Notes under the pieces: model-generated
What the model was told of the DNA's origin: nothing
The model's input: only the letters and a program-made list of their open reading frames with translations
Database searches by the model: none
Assembly (NCBI RefSeq): GCF_008831285.2
Contig: NC_045146.1
Location: 8,814,972-8,878,971 of the forward strand
DNA: 64,000 nt
Reading direction: 5' to 3'
Source of the DNA: Nymphaea colorata
Lineage: Eukaryota > Streptophyta > Magnoliopsida > Nymphaeales > Nymphaeaceae
Shown: one piece after another, positions 10,520-21,570 of the stretch
How positions within the stretch are numbered: the first letter of the stretch is position 1
How the letters are laid out: each line of letters opens with the position of its first letter
Position numbers and translations under genes: made by a program

Positions 10520-10860
10520 TTTAAGACTCATTTGCCCCTCCTTTTGACCAAAAAATCTTCTTTTAGAGGGTGATTGTAGTCTTTTTGGGTGGACAAGACC
10601 AATTTGCCCCTCCTTTTGACCAAAAAATCTCTTTTTAGAGGGTGATTTTAGTCTTTTTGGGTGGACAAGACCAATTTGCCCTTTTTTTTGACAAAAAATT
10701 CTCCTTTTAGAGGGTGATATTAGTCTTTTTGGGTGGACAAGACCCATTTGCCCAAAAAACCTTTTGACCAAAAAACCTTTTAGAGGGTAATTTTAGTCTT
10801 TTTGGGTGGACAAGACCTATTTTCCCTTCCTTTTGACCAAAAAACCTCCTTTTAATCTTT
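10520..10860. repeat. Tandem array of a 72-bp unit, about four copies
   Basis: The AGAGGG anchor occurs at about 10565, 10637, 10709 and 10782, a 72-73 bp spacing. Each unit contains GTCTTTTTGGGTGGACAAGA and TTTGCCCCTCCTTTTGACC. As 72 is a multiple of three, three units stay open together on the minus strand (10517-10771) and give repeats of IGLVHPKRLQSPSKRRFF. Whether this is ever translated is unknown. It most likely is a spacer array of a retroelement. Confidence 0.85.
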
Positions 10861-10914
10861 TTCTCATTAGAAGTATGTAATCATCATCCTTCTCATTTCT
10901 TTTTCTTTTTTTTT

Positions 10915-11850
10915 CTCTCATCTTTATCTCCCGATGGCCAAAGGAGATAGCACTCAACCTCTTTTTAGAGACAAGAGGCTATGCTCAAGTGCACCGAGAG
11001 CATGAGAAGATGAAATGATATTTTATTTTATGATTAAATCATGTTCTTTCAAGTATTCTTGTTGTTGTTATTTTTCATTAATATGTTCTTATTATTCTGC
11101 TATTCCTTTTTCTTGAACATAGTCTTGTTGATTGTTTTCATTTTTTCTTCTCATCTTCATCTCCCCATGGTCAAAAGAGATAGCACTCAACCTCTTTTTA
11201 GAGACAAGAGGCTATGCTCAAGTGCACCGGGAGCATGAGAAGATGAGATGATATTTTATTTTATGATTAAATCATGCTCTTTCAAGTATTCTTGTTGTTT
11301 TTGTTCTTTCCCTTCATGAATATATTCTTGTTGTTATTGTTATTTCTTTTCTTCAATATAACCTTGTTCTTGTTATTTTCTTTTCTCTCTTCCTCCTCTT
11401 CCCATGGCCAGAGGAGATAGCACTCAATCTCTTTTTAGAGATAAGAGGCTATGCTCAAGTGCATTGGGAGCATGGAAGGATGCGATGATCTTTCATTTCG
11501 TGATTGAATCATGCTTTCTCTTTTATGAAATATGGCATTGTTTTTCTTTCTATATTTTCTCCTCATCTTCATCTCCCTATGGCTAGAGGAGGTAGCACTC
11601 AATCTCTTTTTAGAGACAAGAGGTTATGCTCAAGTGCACCGGGAGCATGAAAAGATGAGATGATCTTTCATTTTAATCATGTTCTTTCTTTTCATTAATA
11701 CATTCTTGTTGTTCTTTTGCTTTTATTTTCCTCTATCCCTTATTTCCTCATGGCCAAAGGAGATAACTCTCAATCTCTATTTTAGAGTCAATAGGCTATA
11801 CTCAAGTGCACCGGGAACATGAGAAGATGAGGTGACATATCATTTTATAG
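10915..11850 (+). repeat. Tandem array, five units of 173-238 bp, each with a conserved 23-codon ORF core
   Basis: A conserved 72-base core starts with ATG at 10934, 11167, 11404, 11579 and 11750. Copies 1, 2 and 4 read close to MAKGDSTQPLFRDKRLCSSA, then P-G/R-A and a stop. Copy 3 has Trp in place of the stop; copy 5 has a stop after 11 codons. Each core is preceded by a pyrimidine-rich CTCATCTTCATCTCCC and followed by AGAAGATGAGATGAT and an AT-rich spacer of variable length. Differences include several amino-acid changes (A/V, K/R, G/R, P/S), so coding selection is not shown. Function unknown. Confidence 0.85.
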
Positions 11851-13505
11851 TTACAACATGTCCTCCCTCTTAATTGAACCTTACACTTTCCATCATCCTC
11901 TTTCTCTTTTTCCTTTCTTGAATCTCGTGTATACATTTTCCATGCATAGTTGCTTGGTTTTCTATTTGTATGTGAATGTATGGTGGGAATGAGAGTGTGG
12001 TTTAGGGACTCTTTATTTTCATATTAATTTTTGAAGTTGGGACTTGTCCAACCCGGGATAAACTCTCATGAAAATGTACATGTTAATATGCATTTGCATG
12101 TCATTTTGCGCTAGTTTCCTTCTTAATCATCCCATTAGAAACCCTAACGAGTGTCTCGTTATGTTGCTTGTTTTCTTCCATACCCAATGGTGGAAGAAAT
12201 ATATCCCTTACAAAAAACTAAATAATAATATTATATGTTTATTTTCCAAAACATTTTCAAAAGGAACCTTCTAACATGGCCTTAGGGACTTAGCTTAGAC
12301 TCCTACATGAGTCCAAGTTCCCCTCCGGCCCACATTAAACTTGAAGTTGTTAATTTTGAGTTGTTCCTTGATTTCTAATCAAGTGAAGGTATGGATGTAT
12401 ACACAAGTTATATACATCTATGCCAACATGATGACCCTCCATCCTTCTCTCTCTATGCTTTCACTTTCCATTTTATAAATTTTCTTATGTGCATGAATAA
12501 GTATGTACATGTGCTCCATTTCCTCTCTTTCAAATATTTATTCATCTTTTCAATACAAATATCTTCTCTTATGAAATTTCTCATACCCATATATACATAT
12601 GATATTTTTCTTTTCCTCTAAAAGCTCTCTTTCTGTTCAAATCAATACATCTTTTTCTCTTAAGCTTTCATATATGTGTATATGTGATGGTATGTACACA
12701 TGTATACATGTCTTTCTCTATTTCTCTCTCTTTCTTTTCATAAGAGTGTTTTATCTCTTGTATTCTTTTTAACATTCTCCTCTCATGAACTTTCCATTTA
12801 TCAACTTCATTAAGACCACAAACCAAGTAATGACCGAATATTGGAATCATGCTTGATGGTCTACAATCCCTATCCCTTTTCAAAAAAAATTTTCTTCTTA
12901 TATATAATAATTATAATAACGAAATCTTATATGTATGTTGTGTTAAGAATGACTTTAGATGAATGTTGTGGTAGGAATGTTTTACATTCTTTCAATCATA
13001 TAGGATAAATGCATCCATGCATTCTCACCCACTTTATTTCACTTATGATCACAAACACCTCTCCAAAAGAACTTAAGCAAGATGGGATGGAGCTCTAACT
13101 AGGTGGTAACCGAATTAGAGCAAAATCTCAAACCTACTTAAAGTCTTAAGAGGACACTAAAGTGATTTCAAAATGGTTTCACAAGCTTTTCAAATGATAT
13201 TTACTAGTTCCACTTTTTCCTCAAAACATTTCACATTTTCAAGCAATTCTTCAAGAACCTTTTCAAAAGTTTGAAACATCAAACTTTCAATATTTTTTAC
13301 ACCGCATATAGAATCAAAAAAATGTTTAAGTTAAAACGAAATGCATCAATGATAAACATAGCCCTTGGGTTGATTACCCCCGGTAAAGGCACCGGAACGA
13401 TCGATCATCGTACCGACGGGCGAGTCCCTTTCTTTCCTCTTTCAAAACAAAACCTCATTTTTCTAGAGCAATCCAAAACCAATGAAAATTTTGGGATGCA
13501 AACAC
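11851..13505. other. AT-rich, no gene; probable retroelement spacer
   Basis: Long runs of CT and AT with no credible coding frame. At 13363-13430 it contains CCCTTGGGTTGATTACCCCC and GGTAAAGGCACCGGAACGAT, GC-rich against the background, which looks like a piece of an LTR or element terminus. Short ORFs at 12068, 12391 and 12668 have no features. Confidence 0.4.
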
Positions 13506-14234
13506 ACCGATAGAAGAATTGCAATAAAGTCGAGGGATGTTGTGCATAGGATGAAGATGCTTGAGCAGGTTTTCTGGTAGCCTCCAAGGACGTCTCCAAC
13601 CTGTCGTTCCTCAACCAGAGCAACGGGTTGAAGCTTTGGGATTCCAGTCATCGGCGGAAAGAGGATGAGAGGAAGAAAGAAGGGCGGGAGCCAATTCACA
13701 CGAAAAAAACTTCTGATTCTTGATTTCATAATGAAACCGAACTTACAAAGAGTTTAAATACTAAAACATAGAACTGGGTCCCTTACTTGGATCGGGACAC
13801 TTGCTGAAATAAAGACTCGACTATAAGCAAATGCATAAAAGGGAAATCGAGACAAGATGTCTTGAAAGTTTAGTGAGTTTGGCTTCTCTCGTGGGTTCAT
13901 CCATATAACCTGCCTAAGTTTGGCCTTAGGCATGCCACGCGTGGACTGGGTCAGCACTAGACTCAGGGTTCGAACTCGCTATAATCGGATCTAAGTCTAG
14001 TTCCCATGCCTACTTAGCCTTGAAGTCTTCATCCCGCTACCCGCGCTCCGCTGATGATGCTTCGCCTAGACCGCCCGCTGCAACAACTTCAAGTTCTGCG
14101 TTAGCCTCCCTTAGCCTATCTACACTTTCCATTTTGTCGGCCGCAAAACTGGCCGAAGGCGTTCGGCTCTCTTGGCCTAACTCGGCTGTGCTGGCCCTGG
14201 TTCTTGGCCTCCCGGTAGGAAGGTCTGCATCAGA
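13506..14234 (-). repeat. LTR block, second copy (without MITE)
   Basis: Starts CACCGATAGAAGAATTGCAA like base 148 and ends GTAGGAAGGTCTGCATCA like base 1320, with small differences throughout. It lacks the 455-bp MITE. Directly after it comes the pyrimidine tract GATCCTCCCTCCTTGTTC, so it is the 3' LTR of a minus-strand element whose internal part follows to the right. Confidence 0.75.
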
Positions 14235-14919
14235 TCCTCCCTCCTTGTTCTGAGCTCTGCTTGTCCCCTTGGAGTCTAACTAGTTAGGTTCCCTCTCCAA
14301 GGATTGGTTGTGTGCATCTTAGTCCAGCACCTCCACTTGATCGGACAACCTCTTCTTGCAGCCTCCATTGCTGCAACCTTCCACCGAATATACTCACAAG
14401 TGCCAAGGTGACCTCGGCCAGGAGGGCCGAGCCCCTGCCTCCATTCGGGCACTCCTCCACCACGTTTTTGTCTCTCTTGGCCGTCCGAGGCCTGCAGCCA
14501 TCACACTCCATCTACCAGGCGTAGCTGGCAGCCCTAGTTATGTCCCCTTCCATTGCCCAGACACTCTGTCTCTCTCGGCTAGCTTCCACCAGTCCACAAG
14601 CAGTCCTAGGCCAGGCGGGCCTAGCCTCCGTTCCACTTCTTTGCTGAGATATCCGAGCGTGGCTTTGCCACTGGTTTTCTCTCGAATCACTTGCTGATCA
14701 AGTTGATCTCTCGTTGGCTAGGTAACTTCTAAACATCCTATAGAACGGGGTTACAGGTGTAATTGCTTTCTAAACCAGGCTCTAGCCATTCGCCACTATC
14801 GGTAGTCCCTCCAAGGCACCTTGCCAAGGACACGGCTGCAGGTAGCTAGACCACCAAAGGGAAAGGGCATGGATTGGCCGTTCTATGGATTGTATGAATG
14901 GTTTGTGAATGAATGTTGT
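14235..14919 (-). mobile_element. Non-coding LTR element, copy B internal region (minus orientation)
   Basis: This is the reverse complement of copy A internal sequence (8885-9573), flanked by LTR sequence on both sides. Length about 685 bp, with no gag or pol, so it is a non-autonomous derivative. ORFs at 14284-14511 and 14356-14697 are the two strands of the same non-coding sequence and match those of copy A. Confidence 0.65.
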
Positions 14920-15052
14920 GTTAGCCTCTCTTAGCCCATCTATGCTTTCCATTATGCTGGCCGCAAACCTGGGCGAAGGTGCTCGGCCCTCTTGGCCTCG
15001 CTGGGCCGTGCTGGCCCTGGTTCTTGGCCTCCCGGTAGGAAGGTCTGCATCA
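14920..15052 (-). repeat. Truncated LTR, third copy
   Basis: GTTAGCCTCTCTTAGCCCAT to GTAGGAAGGTCTGCATCA, about 131 bp, matches the right-hand end of the LTR blocks at 1197-1320 and 14099-14234. It is joined directly to copy B internal sequence, so the rest of this 5' LTR has been deleted. Confidence 0.7.
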
Positions 15053-16430
15053 GTAACATTTATTAGAATTTATATTGTGCTATATGGAATTGATTCTTGG
15101 TGAATTTTGAATATTATTGGAGTGTAGAAGATGCATTACTTTCAATGTGTCATGCTTGTATATATATTTCAATATATCAAGGATAATTATAACAACTATA
15201 AAGTTATATACTTAAAAAAATGATAATAAATTTCTACAACAAACTATCAATGTCACTGAAGCTAGTGCCCTTTTGCAACATCACATTAGTAACACACTTT
15301 CTCATTACTAAAGGATATGTAACATCCTTTTAGGTGACATTCATTTGTCTTTCGTAATGCACTAGAATTGTTAATAAAAGTCACATGTAATGGCATTTTC
15401 ATGTTACAAAAAACTCAATCAGTAATGTTGTTGCTCTATATTATGGAAGCCATCAACTACATTACTTATGGTAACGCACCTACTAACCAATGAAGCTCTC
15501 AACAAACAAAGGGCAAGAAAATTTGGGACGATAGTCGAGTAGTCTCCACACATGTTTCAAATTGCCCAAAACCATCTCAGTTGAGCAATAGAAGGGTAGC
15601 AACATTGTCGATTGAGGGGGCAGTGAGGGGCCTAGATAAGGGGGGGAGAGAGAGAGAAAAAAAGAGAGACATAGAGAGAAGTTGGATGGAAAGGAGAAAT
15701 GAATACATACATGTAGACCCACTAGGTGGGCAACAATAGCTAGTACTGCTATTGGGGGAGCCAGTGTGCAACTACAGAGAGAAATGGCATCCATAGCTGC
15801 ACTGAAGGGAGAAGGTGGAAGATGCGAGGTGCCACTCATCTTGAGGCTCTGCAATTTCTTTGAGATGTAAAAGATGCCTAACCATTCTTTGGGGATAAAA
15901 ATTCATATTTGATATTGTCATAGTGCAGAACTTTTACCTGCATGCCACGGGTTGCAGCCAAAAAATAAAAAACACAACATGAACCCCCACTCTAAAGTGA
16001 AATTCATGTGCATTAAATAGGCCATAAAAGTAGAGATCTACATATTTTGCTAGTTGTTTAGTGACGTATTTATAAAAGACATCACTAAAAGGAACCCCTT
16101 TTCTAGATAATTTTTTGAGAAAAATGACATTAAAGACATTGCTCTTCTGACACTTGATCAGTGAACATCACTAAAGATCCTTTCAATGAGATCTTCTAAT
16201 AAACATCAATGATTAGTTTCCAATGTCTCACATTCTTTTTATATGAATTTCAAAATTTTAGTCATTGGTAATGCATTAATAATCGTCAATAAATGTTCAA
16301 TTTTTCAATTTTCCGCCCACTTTTCCTTTTTTTATGCTTGTTCTTGATATTTTGGATGTTTTTGTGACATGAAATTTTCATATCACTAAATTTGTTGCCA
16401 TTTTTTAAAAATAGACGCTCTCTCCTTCTC
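15053..16430. other. No gene; repeat-like, possibly DNA-transposon subterminal repeats
   Basis: Between 15240 and 15480 short motifs of the type GTAATG/CATTAC and GTTAC recur. Between 16050 and 16300 the motifs GACATCACTAAA and ACATCACTAAAG recur. Clustered short repeats of this kind are common near ends of CACTA elements, but no terminal CACTA repeat was identified. The ORF at 15483-15854 on the minus strand has no recognisable domain. Confidence 0.35.
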
Positions 16431-17340
16431 TACATACTCTTTCTTTCTCCCTCTCCCAATTCTTGCTGATGCCCTACATTCTTTTGTTCAATAACTCACA
16501 TAGGTATCTCTCTCTCAGCCTTATTTATCGCTCCTTTTGTCGCATATGTTTGTGTCCTCTTACAGCTGGCAGCCACCGTTAGTGTGGAATGGCTGTTGGG
16601 GGCCCCTATGCCCTTCCAACATCTTCCTCTGAAGTTCCCATTGGAGTTTTCTGCTTGGTTTTTTGGCTTTCTTGTTGAGCTCTTTAATAGGGTTTTTATT
16701 CAGTTTGGGTTCCTCCATTGGTTTTTTCTGTTGTTGGGGTTCAACCACATTAGGTCATGCATTGTGCTATCATTGTCATCGGATTTTGATACTAGCCCTA
16801 GTTGATGTATGGGTTTTACTGCTGGGTTTTGCTCAACAGTCTCTGTAGTCTGCTGCAAGTTCAGCTTGGGGTTCCACTGCTGTAGTGTGATTATATTAAT
16901 GGGCGGTAGATGACAGGTTCTGTTACTGAGTGATTGATATTGAGGATTTCTGCTATTGGTTGTTGTTGGGTCACTAATGCTAATCAAGGGTTGTGCTACA
17001 GGTCGCTATTGGGCACTACAACTACAAAAGGTTTTGCTTGATGGCTTTTACGTAGGGGTTTCAGTACGAGATTATAGTCAACTATCACTACGATGGGGTT
17101 CTGCTGCTTGGATGTCGACAAGTTACTGTTGGCAATTTCTATTACTGGGACACCAATGGGTTATTGTTGACGGGTCACCATTTATGGTCATTGATGTGTT
17201 GGCTACTCTTGTCACTGAGTTGTTACTACTATATGTGTGTGTGCGTGTGTGTTTGTGTATATGCTCACACGCAAAACTTGACAATCTTGCGTATGCCTAA
17301 TTGAGAATAGGAAAGATTGATTGAAAGTAGGAAAGATCAA
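16431..17340. other. No gene recognised
   Basis: T- and G-rich sequence with overlapping ORFs at 16584-16805 and 16956-17300 that have low-complexity hydrophobic translations and no known domain. A GTGTGTGTG stretch sits near 17235-17260. Confidence 0.4.
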
Positions 17341-20210
17341 AACTTGTACTCACCTCCATATCTCTTGTAGGAATCTACGAGCGATAGTACCTGACCTGTT
17401 GGTATGAGATCCGACTATTCCTGGCTCTTTTACCCCAAATAATTAGATCATGGACTAGAATAAATGTTTCAGATTCTATATTATAATTGCCATCCATGTC
17501 CTAACATAACCTGATTTTAAACAAAATGAGATTTTGGATAACTAAATGAATCATCAGAAATTGGATAATTTAAATATTGAAAATGCATGGACATAGGTCA
17601 TGATCAGCATCATCATTGATTTGTGCGACGGATCCTACATATAGTATGATGCATGCAAACTAGGTCCATGCATAGCTTGGATCTAGTTTCGAGGGCTTTG
17701 GAATATGGACTTTACGAAATATCGGATCTAAAATCCAAATTATCAAGAACCAAATATGAGTTGAAGATCTGATTTAGGAAAAATCCAAATTTTCACTTGC
17801 AGTTTCAATTCAAAGATATAAATTGGGAGATTTGAAAATAGAGTTTTGCATGTAGAGTTTTGACCAAAGGTGGACTAAAGTTTGGATGTAAATGTAAGTC
17901 TATGATCTAATTATAAGATCAAAATCCAAGTTCAAGTTCATGATCTGGGTTCAGTTTTGAAATCCAAACTTGTAAGATCTGAGGTCTTTATCCAAATAAC
18001 ATGGATTTGAGATCCAGAATCCAAGTTGGGACCTAATTCTTTAAGGTCTGAAATCAGGATTCAGTATCTTAGTTCTGAGATCAAAAATTCTAGTTCCAAT
18101 ATCCAAAATGAAATTGAAATCTAAAGTTGAGATCCCAAATCCAAACTAGAATCAAATTCCATATGAGATCTGAAATCATTATCCTAGGATATTAAAATTT
18201 AGGTCCAAGATTCCCAACATTATGTCAAAATCGAAATGCAAATTATTAATCTGGATAGAGGGTCTGATCATATTCAAGTCCAAATTCAAAGATCTAAAAT
18301 CAATTCATGAGTTTTTGATCTAGTCTATCCTAGGTACATATGGCTTACATGTCTGGGTTTTGAGGTTCAACTTAGATAAACCTGGCTGAGATCAAGGTTT
18401 CAACCTAGTTCCGACATGGATTAGCATCAGGTTTGTTGTAGCAGGGCTTGATGCCAAGTCCAGGTTGACATATTAAGTGAACTTAACATGGTTCAGGTAG
18501 GACAAATCTAACATTTAAACTTCAATCATATTTGGACCTAGTTTTTGGAAAGCAAATTTGAAAATTAGTTCAAATTTGAAAAATGTGTAGTACAAAACTA
18601 TGTTTTTCGAAAACATGCATCCTTATAAAAGTCAGTTTCGAACCAAGTGCATGAAAACTATTGTCACATGCATGTAGTTGATTAACCCAATCTGAATCTC
18701 ATATAGACTTAATTTTAAGTGCATAGTTTGAAATTGAATGCATGATGTAAACCAAAAGCAAACTATATCTATGCACATCAATCATACAAAACGCATAAAA
18801 ATATGAACAAAATATGTCCAATTGTAATATGCATAGCTTTTGAAAATTGAAGCCATATAAAAACTAAGCTAGATCATGAATCTACGTGAAAGGAATATTG
18901 TCACAAGTCATGTGATGAGCTATCTTAAATTCTTTAGTGAATTCAAATGCAAGTTTTAAAATTACATGGCACATTAGAATGGTAAAAATCGAACATAGTA
19001 GACAACGTAGCATGTTGAATTGTGATTTGCAAGCTAAGACATGTTGGATTGGAGTTAGAAGACCCTAAACAAATATTAACTATATTTAAAACGTGAGAGA
19101 AAGTCAAAACTAGATGTTAGACTTTAATTTGACCTAAATTAACAAGCTGAAATATGATAATTTGCCCAAGTATGAAAATTAGGGCAATCAACTCGGTGGC
19201 AGACTTTAAGGGGTCCAAAAACGAGGCCATTGACATCAGGTTGACACAAAATCAGGTAGGGACACTCTTTGCACATAGAAAAGTTGCAACACTTCAAACT
19301 TAGAGCAAAAACATGAATGACATAGAAAAGTTACAAAAAAAATGATTAACTTGATGACTGAACAACCGTATTTATAACTATGAAAAGGGTATCAAATCAA
19401 CTCCATTCATCTTCAAAATTGGTCTCTTAATTCTCGGCACAACCAAAGATCAACAACAATTTACAAAATCATAAATTATGCACAAATAAGAAAGTATAAT
19501 TTGACAAAATTAGAGCAGTAATTTAAAATGAGCAGGCATTGTAAGAAAGAAATCAAATAGCTAATTTTATGATAGGATTCGATTGAGCGACAAAACATAC
19601 ATTGACTGAAATTTTGGGGACAGAATCTTGGTCTTGGTTTGTTGGAGATCAACATGAGCTAAAAGCTTCAAAAAGTTACACGGAGAGGGATGAATGACAT
19701 TACAAATTTAGTGGAAAACATGGTTCTATAGAATTACATAGAAAAGTTTGTAGCTAATAATTTATGCTAAATCACCTAATTAATAGGTAAGTCAACATGG
19801 AATTAGTTGAAATTTGGTGCATAGACACTAGGCATGCATATTTGATTTCTGCCACTCACAGAATTGAAATCATTTTCTAGATTGCAAGTAATTAAGTTTG
19901 GAAATTTGAAGTGTGAGGACCAATTTCTGAAATTTCAAAGTTGTAGAAAATAGATGAAAGAGAACGATCAAATATGTGGATTAAAAAACTAATAAAATTT
20001 CCCAGTGACAAACTAGACACATTAGAGAAGCAAGATTTGTTTACCGATCATTAAAATGTCATCATGTTAGAGAGATATAACTTTTTGAAAGTTGGCTAAA
20101 TTTTTTATTTTTGTAGATCGAAATTTAGCATTAACTCTAAAACTCATGTCTCTAAAACCTAAAACATATTCAAAACCCAAATGTAATGAAACTATAATGT
20201 TCAAGCGAAT

Positions 20211-20697
20211 GGGCGCAGGAGGCAGGACCCTTTGAATGTACTGGAATGGATCTGCCTCAAGCAAATGGCGAAGCCATTGCCTCGATGTTTGATCGATGAA
20301 GTACAGAGCCACCCACTCTATAACCGCCACCGCGAGAGTCAGCATCACCCTTCGTCGCCTATCGGCGGAGAGATTTGTTCCCGAAAGTGAAGATTCTGGC
20401 GAGTTAGTACTAATAGCATACAATTTTTGGTAAAGTGAGTACTAATGACATACAATTGCAATTAGTCCTGACCTTTCAAGAAAGTCCTGACTTTCATATA
20501 ATAATTCATGACCTTTTCATAACATTCAGGAAATCGTCAAAAGTGCTTCCATTAGTCTGAATCAGCCAAAGTGAAGCGAGTGCACTTGTTGCACAAAGCA
20601 CTCGCTTTTCAATTAGGGCTTTGCTCGTGATGTTGGTTAGGTACTCCATTTTGAACGACCACATTCTGAGCATTGACACTCGGGGTCTAATCAACAA
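20211..20697 (-). other. Extra segment present in only one duplicate, with an unrecognised ORF
   Basis: Bounded by sequence that is continuous in the second duplicate at about 21227. On the minus strand it encodes RRRRVMLTLAVAVIEWVALY and FIDQTSRQWLRHLL at 20220-20400 (part of an ORF at 20067-20423), which look more like real protein than the surrounding DNA, and MLRMWSFKMEYLTNITSKAL within 20506-20706. I do not recognise a family. It may be a captured gene fragment inserted into one copy. Confidence 0.4.
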
Positions 20698-21501
20698 ACT
20701 CAACATTTTTGAACTACATTAAAGCAAAATAATAGAAAGCAAACGTTCACTCACATGAATATCATGATAACATGATAAAACTTAGAAACGCATAGGCGAA
20801 TCTAAACTAATCTAATCAAGCATAACTTATAAAACCAAATGCCATCAAAAGATAAAAAAAAAGAAGGAATTAGAACATACATCCAGACTAGAGGAATCAT
20901 TAGAGGGCATGCAAGAAGAGAAACAATGAGAAAAAAAATAAAAAAGAGGGACGAGGATAAGGGAGAGAGAGAGAGAGAGAGAGCCTTTCTCCTAACTCTT
21001 CTTCTTCTTCTTCACAAACTTTGGACATGGGCTGTAGAAGGCTCCCCTTTGCAGTCATGAAATCCAATGGACCATTAAAATGTCATCTGGTTAGAGATAT
21101 AACTTTTTGAAAGTTGCCTAAATTTTTTATTTTTGTAGATCGAAATTTACCATTAACTCTAAAACTCATGTCTCTAAAACCTAAAACATATTAAAAACCC
21201 AAATGTAATGAAACTATAATGTTCAAATAAAAAAACTCAACATTATTAAACTACATTAAAGCAAAATAATAGAAAGCAAACGTTCACTCACATTAATATC
21301 ATGATAACATGATAAAAACTTAGAAACGCATAGACGAATCTAAACTAATCTAATCAAGCATGACTTGTAAAACCAAATGCCATCAAAAGATTAAAAAAAA
21401 AAGAGAAGGAATTAGAACATACATGAAGACTAGAGGAATCACTAGAGGGCATGCAAGAAGAGAAAGAATGAGTAAAAAAAGTAAAAAAGAGAGGGACGAG
21501 G

Positions 21502-21504
<3 letters not shown>

Positions 21505-21555
<51 letters not shown>

Positions 21556-21570
21556 AAGAAAGAAAGAAAG
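21505..21570. repeat. GA microsatellite followed by GAAA repeats
   Basis: About 23 GA units followed by about five GAAA units. The corresponding place in the first duplicate (20960-20982) has only about eleven GA units. The Arg-Glu and Leu-Ser runs in ORFs here are artefacts of the repeat. Confidence 0.95.
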
